DNA from: Candidatus Phytoplasma asteris
Lineage (GTDB): Bacteria > Bacillota_I > Bacilli_A > Acholeplasmatales > Acholeplasmataceae
Length of the DNA: 64,000 nt
NCBI RefSeq assembly: GCF_038505995.1
Contig: NZ_CP128414.1
Location: forward strand, 708,692-772,691
Direction: 5' to 3'
The position numbers and the translations under genes are program-made. Of the stretch, positions 24,245 to 32,721 are shown piece after piece. How positions within the stretch are numbered: the first letter of the stretch is position 1; every line of letters begins with the position of its first letter. The notes beneath the pieces are model-generated. The model ran no database searches, had not been told where the DNA came from, and worked only from the letters and a program-made list of their open reading frames with translations.

Positions 24245-26887
24245 ATGTTAAACATTTATAAAAATAAACATTATTTTTGTTCAATAATTGTTTGTTTATT
24301 TTCAATAATATTTTTTTTTATTTTCTTTTTTTGGATATCATATTTCGTATCTAAACAAAACATATTAAAGTTCCAAAAAACAAATAAAATATATGAACAA
24401 ATTCAACAAATTAATTACGAAAGTGAATATAATCCAAAGATATATAATAAAAAAGAAAAAGAAAGATGCGAAAAACAAGTTCCTAGAACATGTCAAAAAC
24501 CAATAATTCCTTTAGAAGAATATGATCCAATAAAAGAATTAAATATACGGAAATATATGTCTGACCCCGCAGTTGGAACAGTTATAATTGCTTTAAAAGA
24601 TAAACATGAACAATTATATAAAAAATACATTTATGCTGAAAAATTGATTGATTTTTTAATAGCAAAAGATCAAACAATTGAAACTTTAAACACTAAATTA
24701 GAACAAACCGAACAACAATTAAGTAAAACAAATAATGAATTAGGTAAAACAAAAACTAAATTAGAACAAAATGAACAACAATTAAGTAAAACAAATAATG
24801 AATTAGGTGAAACAAAAACTAAATTAGAACAAAATGAACAACAATTAAGTAAAACAAAAACTAAATTAGAACAAACCGAACAACAATTAAGTAAAACAAA
24901 TAATGAATTAGGTGAAACAAAAACTAAATTAGAACAAAATGAACAAAAATTAAGTAAAACAAAAACTATATCAGAACAAACAAATCAACAATTAAGTGAA
25001 ACAAAAACTAAATTAGAACAAACCGAACAACAATTAAGTAAAACAAATAATGAATTAGGTAAAACAAAAACTAAATTAGAACAAACCGAACAACAATTAA
25101 GTAAAACAAATAATGAATTAGGTGAAACAAAAACTAAATTAGAACAAAATGAACAACAATTAAGTAAAACAAAAACTAAATTAGAACAAAATGAACAACA
25201 ATTAAGTAAAACAAAAACTAAATTAGAACAAACCGAACAACAATTAAGTGAAACAAATAATGAATTAGGTAAAACAAAAACTAAATTAGAACAAAATGAA
25301 CAACAATTAAGTAAAACAAAAACTAAATTAGAACAAACCGAACAACAATTAAGTGAAACAAATAATGAATTAGGTAAAACAAAAACTAAATTAGAACAAA
25401 ATGAACAACAATTAAGTAAAACAAATAATGAATTAGGTGAAACAAAAACTAAATTAGAACAAACCGAACAACAATTAAGTAAAACAAATAATGAATTAGG
25501 TAAAACAAAAACTAAATTAGAACAAAATGAACAACAATTAAGTAAAACAAAAACTAAATTAGAACAAAATGAACAAAAATTAAGTAAAACAAAAACTATA
25601 TCAGAACAAACAAATCAACAATTAAGTGAAACAAAAACTAAATTAGAACAAACCGAACAACAATTAAGTAAAACAAATAATGAATTAGGTGAAACAAAAA
25701 CTAAATTAGAACAAAATGAACAACAATTAAGTGAAACAAAAACTAAATTAGAACAAAATGAACAACAATTAAGTAAAACAAAAACTAAATTAGAACAAAC
25801 CGAACAACAATTAAGTGAAACAAATAATGAATTAGGTAAAACAAAAACTAAATTAGAACAAAATGAACAACAATTAAGTAAAACAAAAACTAAATTAGAA
25901 CAAACCGAACAACAATTAAGTAAAACAAATAATGAATTAGGTGAAACAAAAACTAAATTAGAACAAACCGAACAACAATTAAGTAAAACAAATAATGAAT
26001 TAGGTGAAACAAAAACTATATCAGAACAAACAAATCAACAATTAAGTGAAACAAAAACTAAATTAGAACAAACCGAACAACAATTAAGTAAAACAAATAA
26101 TGAATTAGGTGAAACAAAAACTAAATTAGAACAAACCGAACAACAATTAAGTAAAACAAATAATGAATTAGGTAAAACAAAAACTAAATTAGAACAAAAT
26201 GAACAACAATTAAGTAAAACAAATAATGAATTAGGTGAAACAAAAACTAAATTAGAACAAAATGAACAACAATTAAGTAAAACAAAAACTAAATTAGAAC
26301 AAAATGAACAACAATTAAGTGAAACAAATAATGAATTAGGTAAAACAAAAACTAAATTAGAACAAAATGAACAACAATTAAGTGAAACAAAAACTAAATT
26401 AGAACAAACCGAACAACAATTAAGTAAAACAAATAATGAATTAGGTGAAACAAAAACTAAATTAGAACAAAATGAACAACAATTAAGTGAAACAAATAAT
26501 GAATTAGGTAAAACAAAAACTAAATTAGAACAAAATGAACAACAATTAAGTAAAACAAATAATGAATTAGAACAAACCGAACAACAATTAAGTAAAACAA
26601 ATAATGAATTAGGTGAAACAAAAACTAAATTAGAACAAAATGAACAACAATTAAGTGAAACAAATAATGAATTAGGTGAAACAAAAACTAAATTAGAACA
26701 AACCGAACAACAATTAAGTAAAACAAATAATGAATTAGGTGAAACAAAAGAAAAAAATAAACTAAATTATTTTCACAAAAATAAATTTTTTTTATTTATA
26801 ATGTTAACTATAATAAATTTACTTTTTTTAAATGTTTTTATTTTATATAAAACATATAAATTTTATAGAGTAAATTATAAAGAATAA
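24245..26887 (+). CDS. Giant heptad-repeat coiled-coil protein with membrane anchors at both ends
   Basis: 880 residues. A hydrophobic helix at about 11-35 is followed by a unique acidic/polar domain (about 36-148, with two Cys in CEKQVPRTC). Then comes an uninterrupted block of 98 heptads (24692-26749 in DNA), built from three module types: TKLEQ(T/N)E, QQLS(K/E)T(N/K) and NELG(E/K)TK, plus a rarer TISEQTN. Hydrophobic Leu at a fixed heptad position implies a very long coiled coil, of the order of 100 nm if continuous. A second hydrophobic helix (about 848-872) and a short basic tail end the protein. Both ends could be in one membrane (hairpin or loop) or bridge two surfaces. No homologue recognised beyond generic coiled coils. 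No obvious ribosome site, but the start fits the membrane helix. Flanked by IS remnants. Confidence 0.75.
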   Translation: MLNIYKNKHYFCSIIVCLFSIIFFFIFFFWISYFVSKQNILKFQKTNKIYEQIQQINYESEYNPKIYNKKEKERCEKQVPRTCQKPIIPLEEYDPIKELNIRKYMSDPAVGTVIIALKDKHEQLYKKYIYAEKLIDFLIAKDQTIETLNTKLEQTEQQLSKTNNELGKTKTKLEQNEQQLSKTNNELGETKTKLEQNEQQLSKTKTKLEQTEQQLSKTNNELGETKTKLEQNEQKLSKTKTISEQTNQQLSETKTKLEQTEQQLSKTNNELGKTKTKLEQTEQQLSKTNNELGETKTKLEQNEQQLSKTKTKLEQNEQQLSKTKTKLEQTEQQLSETNNELGKTKTKLEQNEQQLSKTKTKLEQTEQQLSETNNELGKTKTKLEQNEQQLSKTNNELGETKTKLEQTEQQLSKTNNELGKTKTKLEQNEQQLSKTKTKLEQNEQKLSKTKTISEQTNQQLSETKTKLEQTEQQLSKTNNELGETKTKLEQNEQQLSETKTKLEQNEQQLSKTKTKLEQTEQQLSETNNELGKTKTKLEQNEQQLSKTKTKLEQTEQQLSKTNNELGETKTKLEQTEQQLSKTNNELGETKTISEQTNQQLSETKTKLEQTEQQLSKTNNELGETKTKLEQTEQQLSKTNNELGKTKTKLEQNEQQLSKTNNELGETKTKLEQNEQQLSKTKTKLEQNEQQLSETNNELGKTKTKLEQNEQQLSETKTKLEQTEQQLSKTNNELGETKTKLEQNEQQLSETNNELGKTKTKLEQNEQQLSKTNNELEQTEQQLSKTNNELGETKTKLEQNEQQLSETNNELGETKTKLEQTEQQLSKTNNELGETKEKNKLNYFHKNKFFLFIMLTIINLLFLNVFILYKTYKFYRVNYKE
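24692..26749 (+). repeat. 98 tandem 21-base modules
   Basis: 2058 bases = exactly 98 x 21. Modules are near-identical at DNA level, including silent positions (ACTAAATTAGAACAAACCGAA, CAACAATTAAGTAAAACAAAT, AATGAATTAGGTGAAACAAAA). Variation is confined to a few fixed positions (T/N, K/E, N/K, E/K). Modules are arranged as triplets (63 bases) or doublets (42 bases), and one fused module (NELEQTE, about 26557-26580) marks a deletion join. Confidence 0.95.
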
Positions 26888-27039
26888 ACTTAATTTTTAT
26901 TTTATTTAAAATTTTTAAATAAAAAACTTTAAATTTATAAAAATTCGAATAATATTATTAAATAATGATAAATAATTAATCTATTTAATTGATGTTTAAG
27001 AAAATATTTTATTTATTTTTAATTAAAAATAAAAATTTT
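26888..27039. other. AT-rich gap without a gene
   Basis: Nothing supported apart from weak T-rich inverted repeats after the coiled-coil gene that might end its transcript. Confidence 0.4.
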
Positions 27040-27192
27040 CTAAAGTTTTAGAACACAACAGTGTTTCAATATAAAAGATAACATAATGGTTTTACCAGAA
27101 CCTGTAGGAGCAATAAAAAAAGATTTATTTCTTTGTTCTAAAACTTTAATTATTTTATCAACAAGTTGTTTTTGTCTTGGGCGTAATAACAT
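27040..27192 (-). pseudogene. Superfamily 2 helicase, N-terminal stub
   Basis: 50 codons: MLLRPRQKQLVDKIIKVLEQ, then APTGSGKTIMLSFI (Walker A), then a TAG. Typical beginning of an UvrB/type III restriction-like DEAD/DEAH helicase. An AAGGATGG ribosome site is present. The other helicase motifs are missing, and the DNA beyond the stop shows no further helicase sequence, so only the first 10% of the gene remains. Confidence 0.7.
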
Positions 27193-27439
27193 TTTAATCC
27201 ATCCTTATTTTTAATTTATTTAACCTTTATATTTATATATAACAAATATAAAAAAAAATACATAATAAAATAAACAAATTATTATATTTTTTTTAAATAT
27301 ATCATCATCAATTCAATACAACAATAACTTAACGCAAAATATTAACCCTCAATAATATGATAAGCTTTAAATAAATAAACCCATTGAAGAGAAACAATTT
27401 TGAAAAACAATATTATTAAAAAAATACTTAATATAAAAA
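27193..27439. other. AT-rich gap without a gene
   Basis: About 250 bases; no coding sense on either strand. The left end is the upstream region of the helicase stub. Confidence 0.4.
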
Positions 27440-27706
27440 ATAAAAAAAGATGTTGGAATTATAAAATACTTTTCATTTTACCAAAGAAGTTTTCAATTAC
27501 AGCGTTATCACGAGGGGTAGCTTTTCTTGACATAATTATTTAAAAACCTTTTTAATTAGTGTTTGTTGGATTTTTAAAGATTGATAAACTGTTCCTTTTG
27601 TTGTTTGGTTTGGTTATTAAAAGAATCAATAATACAAGAAAAATATAAAAATCCTTGTGGAGTTTTGAAATAAGTGATATCTGTAAAGAGTTTTTGTAAA
27701 GGGGCT
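27440..27706 (-). pseudogene. tra5: tra5, heavily degenerate fragment
   Basis: Reads in several frames on the minus strand: MSRKATPRDNAVIENFFGK near 27495-27535, LIKKGF, then FLYFSCIIDSF and KLFTDITYFKTP toward 27700. Internal deletions have removed the HSDQG region. It ends at the next IS end at 27711. Confidence 0.75.
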
Positions 27707-27710
27707 GCGC

Positions 27711-28035
27711 TGTTCCGTTTTTTTAGACAAATTTTGTCTTTAAAATTGTTCTTTAAGACTTAAAATTAAGTAGATAATTTCATATCTTTTCAAACTAAGG
27801 AAATATTTTTTTTAAATTTCAAAAAGTTTCTAAAACTTTTAATAATTCATTAGTTTCAAAAGATATTTTTATTAAATATTTTTTCTTTACACTATATAGT
27901 TAGGTAAAAAAAGTTAAAAAAGTGGTAAGAAAATGAAATTATAATTATTTTTTTACATAATTATGTTATTTTAATTAAAAAAATGTGCAAAAAGGTAACC
28001 TCTTTTTCAAGGCTAAACATTAAAATAAATTAAAA
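27711..28035 (-). repeat. Terminal region of a tra5-type IS element (copy 3)
   Basis: TGTTCCGTTTTTTTAGACAA at 27711, then about 320 bases nearly identical to 15094-15415. Insertion was directly beside the older, more decayed tra5 fragment, so this copy is younger. Confidence 0.85.
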
Positions 28036-28041
28036 AATAAT

Positions 28042-28342
28042 TTATATAAGATTTTGACAATATTGAGAAGGTGATGAATAATTTAATTTAGCTAAAATCC
28101 ATTGATTGTTCCAAAATTTAGGGAAATAATTGATTATTTTTTTAACTTTTTCAGGTGATTTTTGAAATAAAAAAGGATGTTGATGTTGTAAGATAGTTTT
28201 CATTTGGCCGAAAAAGTTTTCAATTACAGCGTTATCACGTGGAGTAGCTTTTCTTGACATACTGATTAAAAAACCTTTTTTAATTAGTGTTTGTTGGACT
28301 TTTTGTGATTGATAAACTGTGCCTTGGTCGGAATGAATGCAC
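28042..28342 (-). pseudogene. tra5: tra5 C-terminal fragment
   Basis: About 100 codons, from IHSDQGTVYQSQKV to the normal end SPSQYCQNLI. It closely matches 15418-16023 and keeps two of the three DDE residues. It is cut within the HSDQG motif by another TGTTCCG end at 28343, so one IS end has been joined inside another copy. Confidence 0.9.
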
Positions 28343-28395
28343 TGTTCCGTTTTTTTAGACATTTTTTTATTTTCTCCTTTTCGTAATTTTTTTCG
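28343..28395 (-). repeat. IS end fragment
   Basis: TGTTCCGTTTTTTTAGACAT and then unrelated T-rich DNA; only the outermost 20 bases match the other ends. Confidence 0.65.
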
Positions 28396-28582
28396 TTATT
28401 TATCGGCTTCTGAATTATTTATTGTATATATAATAATGAAAATTGAACTTATTGTTAATGTGATTATTATAATACTTAAAGTTTTTGAACTTGGTTGAAA
28501 ATAATTTAGTGCTTCATAGAATAAAATTGGAAGCGTTAAAAAATAATAAAGTTTGTAATATGGTTTTTACAATTATATTCAT
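28396..28582 (-). pseudogene. Small membrane-protein gene with one frameshift
   Basis: MNIIVKTILQTLLF in one frame, then after one extra base in a 6-A/T run (28538-28543) LTLPILFYEALNYFQPSS, a hydrophobic TLSIIIITLTISSIFIIIYT helix, and NNSEADK to a stop at 28396. The corrected product would have two membrane helices and about 60 residues. It lies just downstream of HU on the same strand. Confidence 0.55.
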
Positions 28583-28605
28583 TTTTTTGGGTTCTCGTTA
28601 TTTTT

Positions 28606-28896
28606 TTATTTTAATTTTAGATCTTTAATTTCATCTTTGATAGTTTTAGATAATTTGAAGGCAATAACTGTTTTGGCAGGTATTCTTAGTTTTTTGCCCG
28701 TTTGGGGGTTTCTCCCTACATAAGATTTTCTAGTTTTTAAGATAAATTTACCGATAGAAGGTGATAAAACCACTTCTTCATTGGATGTGATGGCTTCGAT
28801 TAATGCAATTTCCAATGAGTTGTAAAATTCCTCAGTTTTTGTTATTGGGGTTTTATTAATTTCGGCGATTTTTTTAATTAATTCTTTTTTATTCAT
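28606..28896 (-). CDS. himA: HU-like DNA-binding protein (PMU copy 3)
   Basis: 96 residues with the complete HU fold, including the arm GRNPQTGKKLRIPAKTV with the intercalating proline, and EEVVLSPSIGKF. AGGAG site before the ATG. Nearly the same as copy 1 but on the minus strand, following the DUF2963 genes and tmk. It is the last intact gene of the minus-strand mobile-unit operon. Confidence 0.92.
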   Translation of the reverse strand: MNKKELIKKIAEINKTPITKTEEFYNSLEIALIEAITSNEEVVLSPSIGKFILKTRKSYVGRNPQTGKKLRIPAKTVIAFKLSKTIKDEIKDLKLK

Positions 28897-28935
28897 GTTT
28901 ATTTTTCTCCTATTTTTTTGGGTTTGGTTTTTGTT

Positions 28936-29154
28936 TTATTCGTTGTCTTCGGTATTAAATTTAACTGTTCCATCGCGGTTGTAACTAGTGTATTTAGTTT
29001 GTTTGCCAGTTATTGGGCTATATTCTTCAATAAAGTGAATTGTTTTGTTATCTTCGTAATAACAAGTTTTTTTAATTAATTTATTGTTTCTTAATTCTTG
29101 AGTTACTCTTTGGGACCAATCGTTAATTATTTCTTTTATGGTTGATTTACTCAT
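28936..29154 (-). CDS. DUF2963-type protein
   Basis: 72 residues with repeated motifs of the phytoplasma-specific DUF2963 family: TIHFIEEYSPITGKQTKY and YNRDGTVKF (aromatic-x-x-D/N-G-K/T pattern). Unknown function. It is preceded by a short N-terminal helix (MSKSTIKEIINDW). GGAGAAAC ribosome site before the ATG. The start overlaps the end of the next upstream reading frame. Two broken relatives lie upstream, so this is a small tandem family. Confidence 0.75.
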   Translation of the reverse strand: MSKSTIKEIINDWSQRVTQELRNNKLIKKTCYYEDNKTIHFIEEYSPITGKQTKYTSYNRDGTVKFNTEDNE

Positions 29155-29296
29155 TTTGGTTGTTTCTCCTATTTTTTATTGGTTTGTTTGGTTCTATTGC
29201 TTGAATAAAATTACCGTTTTTGTCATATTCGTCGATGTAATCTATTGTTATGCCGTCGTCTTAGTTATAGTGTATTTCTTTGATTGTTGTTTTCAT
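29147..29296 (-). pseudogene. DUF2963-type gene with in-frame TAA
   Basis: Good AAGGAG site and ATG (29294-29296), then MKTTIKEIHYN, TAA at 29261-29263, and in the same frame DDGITIDYIDEYDKNGNFIQ and further residues to a stop at 29147, which overlaps the next gene. Only the single stop interrupts it. Confidence 0.65.
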
Positions 29297-29616
29297 TTTT
29301 TTGTTCTCCTTATTTTGTTTTTTGGTTTTTTTGTTCGTTTTTTTAAGTAATCGCTGGTTGAGTAATGAGTTGTTAGATAATTTCCATTTTGGTTGTATTA
29401 GTCAATGAAATGGATTGTTTTGCCGTCGAGTTGGAAAAAGGTATCTTTTATTTGGTTTCCAGTTTGTGAGTTGTATTCGTAGATGGAGTAAATTGTTTTG
29501 CCATCATATCGAAACCATGTCGTTTTAGTTTTATTTCTTGTTTGGAGAGCGTATTCGGTGATTTTTTTAATTGTTTTGCCATCTGTACGGAAATGGGTTT
29601 GTTTTATTGTTTTCAT
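29293..29616 (-). pseudogene. DUF2963-type gene with in-frame TAA
   Basis: Open frame of 72 residues with three DUF2963 repeats (FRTDGKTIKKITEY, FRYDGKTIYSIYEY, FQLDGKTIHFID). TAA stands at 29398-29400 where the repeat pattern demands Glu (IDEY); the frame continues with YNQNGNYLTTHYS and a Lys-rich tail to TGA at 29293-29295, which overlaps the next ATG. AAGGAG ribosome site present. The truncated 72-residue product may still be made. Confidence 0.7.
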
Positions 29617-29617
29617 T

Positions 29618-30088
29618 TTATTTATTCTCCTTATTATTTAATTTATTATGTTGTTTTACAATATTAATTGTTAAAGGATTTAATCCATATAAAAGGGATG
29701 AATCTAGATAAACACGTGAGAAAATATTAAGTTCAAAAATATTTTTACAAATGTGATTGTAAAGATGAATTGAGTCTATTTCATACAATCTTTGATATTG
29801 ATTTAAAGAAATTAATTTTTCTTTCAATTTTTGAAAACCTACAATGTAGTATTTTTGGACTATTTCAATTGTGGATTGGAGTTCTTCGTTTATTTCGAAA
29901 AGGTCTTGAATATCTAGTTCTATTTCAAAATAAGTGTCCGAATAAGGATTTTTAGATGGTAAAAGGTTAAATAATTTATTGATTTTTATGTTGTTTTTAT
30001 CAATTATCGTTTTTAAGAGTTTTATTTGTAATTTATGACGTTTGATAAATATATCGGTTTGTGATAAAAAAGTTAATGAGTTTTCCAT
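29618..30088 (-). CDS. Hypothetical mobile-unit protein
   Basis: 156 residues, soluble and largely helical by eye (regularly spaced Leu/Ile with Lys/Glu), without signal or membrane segment. No domain recognised. Weak ribosome site (AAGAAGG about 12 bases before the ATG). It sits between tmk and DUF2963 genes on the same strand with short gaps, so it is part of the same operon. No function can be offered. Confidence 0.6.
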   Translation of the reverse strand: MENSLTFLSQTDIFIKRHKLQIKLLKTIIDKNNIKINKLFNLLPSKNPYSDTYFEIELDIQDLFEINEELQSTIEIVQKYYIVGFQKLKEKLISLNQYQRLYEIDSIHLYNHICKNIFELNIFSRVYLDSSLLYGLNPLTINIVKQHNKLNNKENK

Positions 30089-30119
30089 TTATTTTACCTT
30101 CTTTTAAATATTTATATAT

Positions 30120-30764
30120 TCATGTGTTTTTGATATTTAATATTTTAATTATTTGTTTTAAAATCTTATTTTTAGGTTGTGTAGCATTAATTAAAAAATA
30201 ATTACAATTTTCGTGTTTGCAATTTTGGTTATTACAGTATTGATATTGATTTAAATAATTTTTACGAACATTTTGAAAGTAAGTTATGGGTTTTTGTTCG
30301 ATAGTTTCTAATTTATGATTAAGTTGAGTTTGATTTCTTTTTAATCCTATTTTAGGGTCGATGTCTAGATAAAAGGTTAATTTAGGTTTAATTAGAAAAT
30401 GATTGATGATTTTTGAAGTTAATATTTTGTCGCCAGAATCAAGGTTGATATCATCACTTTGATAAGCAAAAGTAGAATCATACCAACGATCAACTAAAAC
30501 AATATAACCTTTTAATAAAGCAGGAATAACGAGTTCTTCTTGGGTTTGTGTCATGTTTGCTAAACTTATTAAATATCTTGTGTTGGGTGATAAATTTTCT
30601 TGATATAAAAATAATTTTCTAATTGGTTTACCGATTGAAGAACTTCCTAATCCTTGACAAATGATTATTTTTTTTTGATTTTTTAAATATTTTTTTAATT
30701 GTTTAATTAAAGTAGTTTTTCCGCTACCATCTATTCCTTCAAAAACGATTAATTTATTTGTCAT
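30120..30764 (-). CDS. tmk: Thymidylate kinase (mobile-unit copy)
   Basis: Phosphorylates dTMP to dTDP. P-loop FEGIDGSGKTTL near residue 15, DRWYDSTFAYQSD (the DR-Y/W motif for dTMP binding), and the YLDIDPKIGLKR lid region are visible. About 214 residues, typical. An upstream TTG could extend it by four residues, but the ATG at 30764 was chosen; it overlaps the stop of the preceding gene by 11 bases, suggesting coupling. A short Cys/His cluster near 185-197 (YCNNQNCKHENCNYF) is unusual for Tmk and resembles a metal-binding knuckle. Multiple tmk copies are typical of phytoplasma mobile units. Confidence 0.92.
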   Translation of the reverse strand: MTNKLIVFEGIDGSGKTTLIKQLKKYLKNQKKIIICQGLGSSSIGKPIRKLFLYQENLSPNTRYLISLANMTQTQEELVIPALLKGYIVLVDRWYDSTFAYQSDDINLDSGDKILTSKIINHFLIKPKLTFYLDIDPKIGLKRNQTQLNHKLETIEQKPITYFQNVRKNYLNQYQYCNNQNCKHENCNYFLINATQPKNKILKQIIKILNIKNT

Positions 30765-31386
30765 TTGAGTGCACAACGCTTTTAATTAAATTAATTGGTG
30801 AAAAAGGAATGAAATTGTTTGTAAGTAAGTTTTGTAAAAATTGATTGGCTTTGTTAGAAAATAAATTAATGATTTGATTTATGCCTTGAACTTTGCCATT
30901 TATAATTTTATTGTTGAGTCTTTGGGTTTCTGTGGCGTTGTTAGTTAATAAATAAAATTCAAAACGGGCATCTAGTTTTTTAATTTGTTGAGCTTCGATG
31001 ATTGTTTGTTTATAACGATCACGAAGGCATGTTTTGAAATTGAAGGCAATTATGCGCTTGGTTTGGGAGAATAATACTAAATCAAATTTAATATCTGGGA
31101 TGAAAAATAAATAGGCTTGTGGATAAAGATTGGTTATTCCTTTTTGATGAAAATATAACAAAATGAGGTATTCATTGATTTTTCCACGGATTGCTTTTTG
31201 GCTTTGAGAGTTATAGTTGTTATCAGTTAAATATTTATTTAATTTAGCGTGAGATTCCAACATATATTCATCAAAGATTTTGTTAAAACAAGTTGGAAAA
31301 ACTATATTTTTAGTGATGTTGACACACAAAGTTTTATGATTGAAAACATTAATATTTTTGAAATGTAAATTAGTTAATTGATTCAT
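30754..31386 (-). CDS. Putative PD-(D/E)XK-like nuclease of the mobile-unit operon
   Basis: 210 residues, not a named family. The pattern GKINEYLI (E72), then IPDIKFDLVLF (D98/D102), then IAFNFKTCLRDRYKQ (K118 with R122, R124 and Q127) resembles the core of restriction-endonuclease-like enzymes, where an acidic residue after a beta strand is followed by (D/E/S/C)-x-K, and several type II enzymes have KTxxRxRWxQ just after it. The first position of the x-K pair is Asn here, so activity is uncertain. It overlaps tmk by 11 bases and lies 17 bases behind dnaB. No partner methyltransferase is visible. A DNA-processing role in element replication is inferred. Confidence 0.55.
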   Translation of the reverse strand: MNQLTNLHFKNINVFNHKTLCVNITKNIVFPTCFNKIFDEYMLESHAKLNKYLTDNNYNSQSQKAIRGKINEYLILLYFHQKGITNLYPQAYLFFIPDIKFDLVLFSQTKRIIAFNFKTCLRDRYKQTIIEAQQIKKLDARFEFYLLTNNATETQRLNNKIINGKVQGINQIINLFSNKANQFLQNLLTNNFIPFSPINLIKSVVHSNDK

Positions 31387-31402
31387 TTTATTATTTCCTT
31401 TT

Positions 31403-32691
31403 TTATTCTAAAACTTCAAATTTTTGGATTTGTTTATAAAAATTAAAATTACATTCACCTAGTTGTCCGCTGCGATTTTTGGCAATAATTAAATTAGTGT
31501 ATGGGTTATTATCGGGTTTTTGGTAATAACTTTCGCGGTGCAAAAACATTACAACATCAGCGTCTTGTTCGATGGTTCCTGAATCTCTTAAATCTTTTAA
31601 TTGTGGTAATTTAACTTCTCTTATGTTTGTTGCGCGATTCATTTGAATTAAAGCTATTATGGGAATATTAAGTTCACTTGCTAGTTTTTTGAGCTCTCTT
31701 CAAATTACTGCTGTTGCTTGATAAGTATTAAAATTTTGGTCTTCTTTTAATAAATGGAGGTAATCAATAAAAACAACATCAAGTCCTTTGGTGTATTTTA
31801 TTTGTCTACATTTGTTTTTGATATCTTCAATTTTGTTGTTTCTGTCATCATCAATTAAAATATTTAATTTTGTTAAATCATTTTCTGCCATACCTAAAGC
31901 AAATCTATCTTCTTTGGTTAAGTTTTTATGTTGTAGTTTTTTTAAAGGGATTTGTGATGACGACGAAAGCATCCCAATACCCAATTCTTCTGCTGTCATT
32001 TCCAAACTAAAAATTACTGCTGTTTGGTTTTTTTATTTTTATCAAATATTTGCGTAATATTTGTAGCTAAATTTAACATGAAAGCGGTTTTACCCATACC
32101 TGTTTTAGCTCCTAAAATAATTAATTGTTTGGGTTTGAAACCAGAAACTAATTCATCAAGATTGTTAAACCCTGTTTTAATTCCTGTAAGTTGGTTATTG
32201 TTATCGTTAGTAATAATACTTTCTCGAATGTAAGGAATTAAGGTTTTAGTGGAAATAAATGGTGATTTAGTGCTTTGAATAAAGATTTCTACTTGATTTT
32301 TGACTGTTTGTAAATAATTATTAATATTTTTAGTTTTAGATAATTCAGTAGGTAATTGATGGATTAGATTTAACAAATCTCTTTTGAGCGATTTTTCCTT
32401 GATTAAATCAATATATGTTTCTAAATATTGATTTGAAGGAGGCATTTCAGGTAATTTGGTAAAATAATCAATACCTCCTATTTTGCTTAAGCTATTTTGA
32501 TTTTGTAAAGTGGAACTAACTGAAACATAATCAATTTCTCGATTTAGAATTTTGAGTTGTTTCATTGTCTTAAATATATATCGATGTTTGGAATCATTAA
32601 AGTTATTAGTGTTAATTAAATTTACAACAGTATCAATCTTTTCTGGTTTTAAAAACAAAGCACCCAACAATGCGCGTTCAGCTTCTAACAT
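31403..32691 (-). pseudogene. dnaB: dnaB replicative helicase, frameshift plus in-frame TGA
   Basis: N-terminal DnaB domain (EAERALLGALF, GGIDYFTKL) and RecA-like core with Walker A GAKTGMGKT (residues 194-202 from the ATG at 32691, which has an AAGGAG site). One A is missing from an A-run at about 32030-32036, so the frame is lost after IFDKNKK; the next frame continues TAVIFSLEMTAEELG, LDVVFIDYLHLL (Walker B), then TGA at 31700-31702 inside the AVI-RELKKLA helix, and goes on with LNIPIIALIQMNR and AKNRSG to the end at 31403. Everything else is conserved. A full-length product is impossible without recoding. Confidence 0.9.
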
Positions 32692-32721
32692 CTTTTCTCC
32701 TTTTTGCATTTGGGTACAAAA

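Noticed and set aside
24692..26749. CRISPR-like or satellite array
   Set aside because: Repeats are direct, in frame, contiguous without unique spacers, and encode heptads; no cas genes. It is a coding repeat.
31700..31702. TGA as tryptophan codon
   Set aside because: Core genes in the window are complete with the standard code, and Trp is not the expected residue; with a second lesion nearby, decay is the simpler reading.
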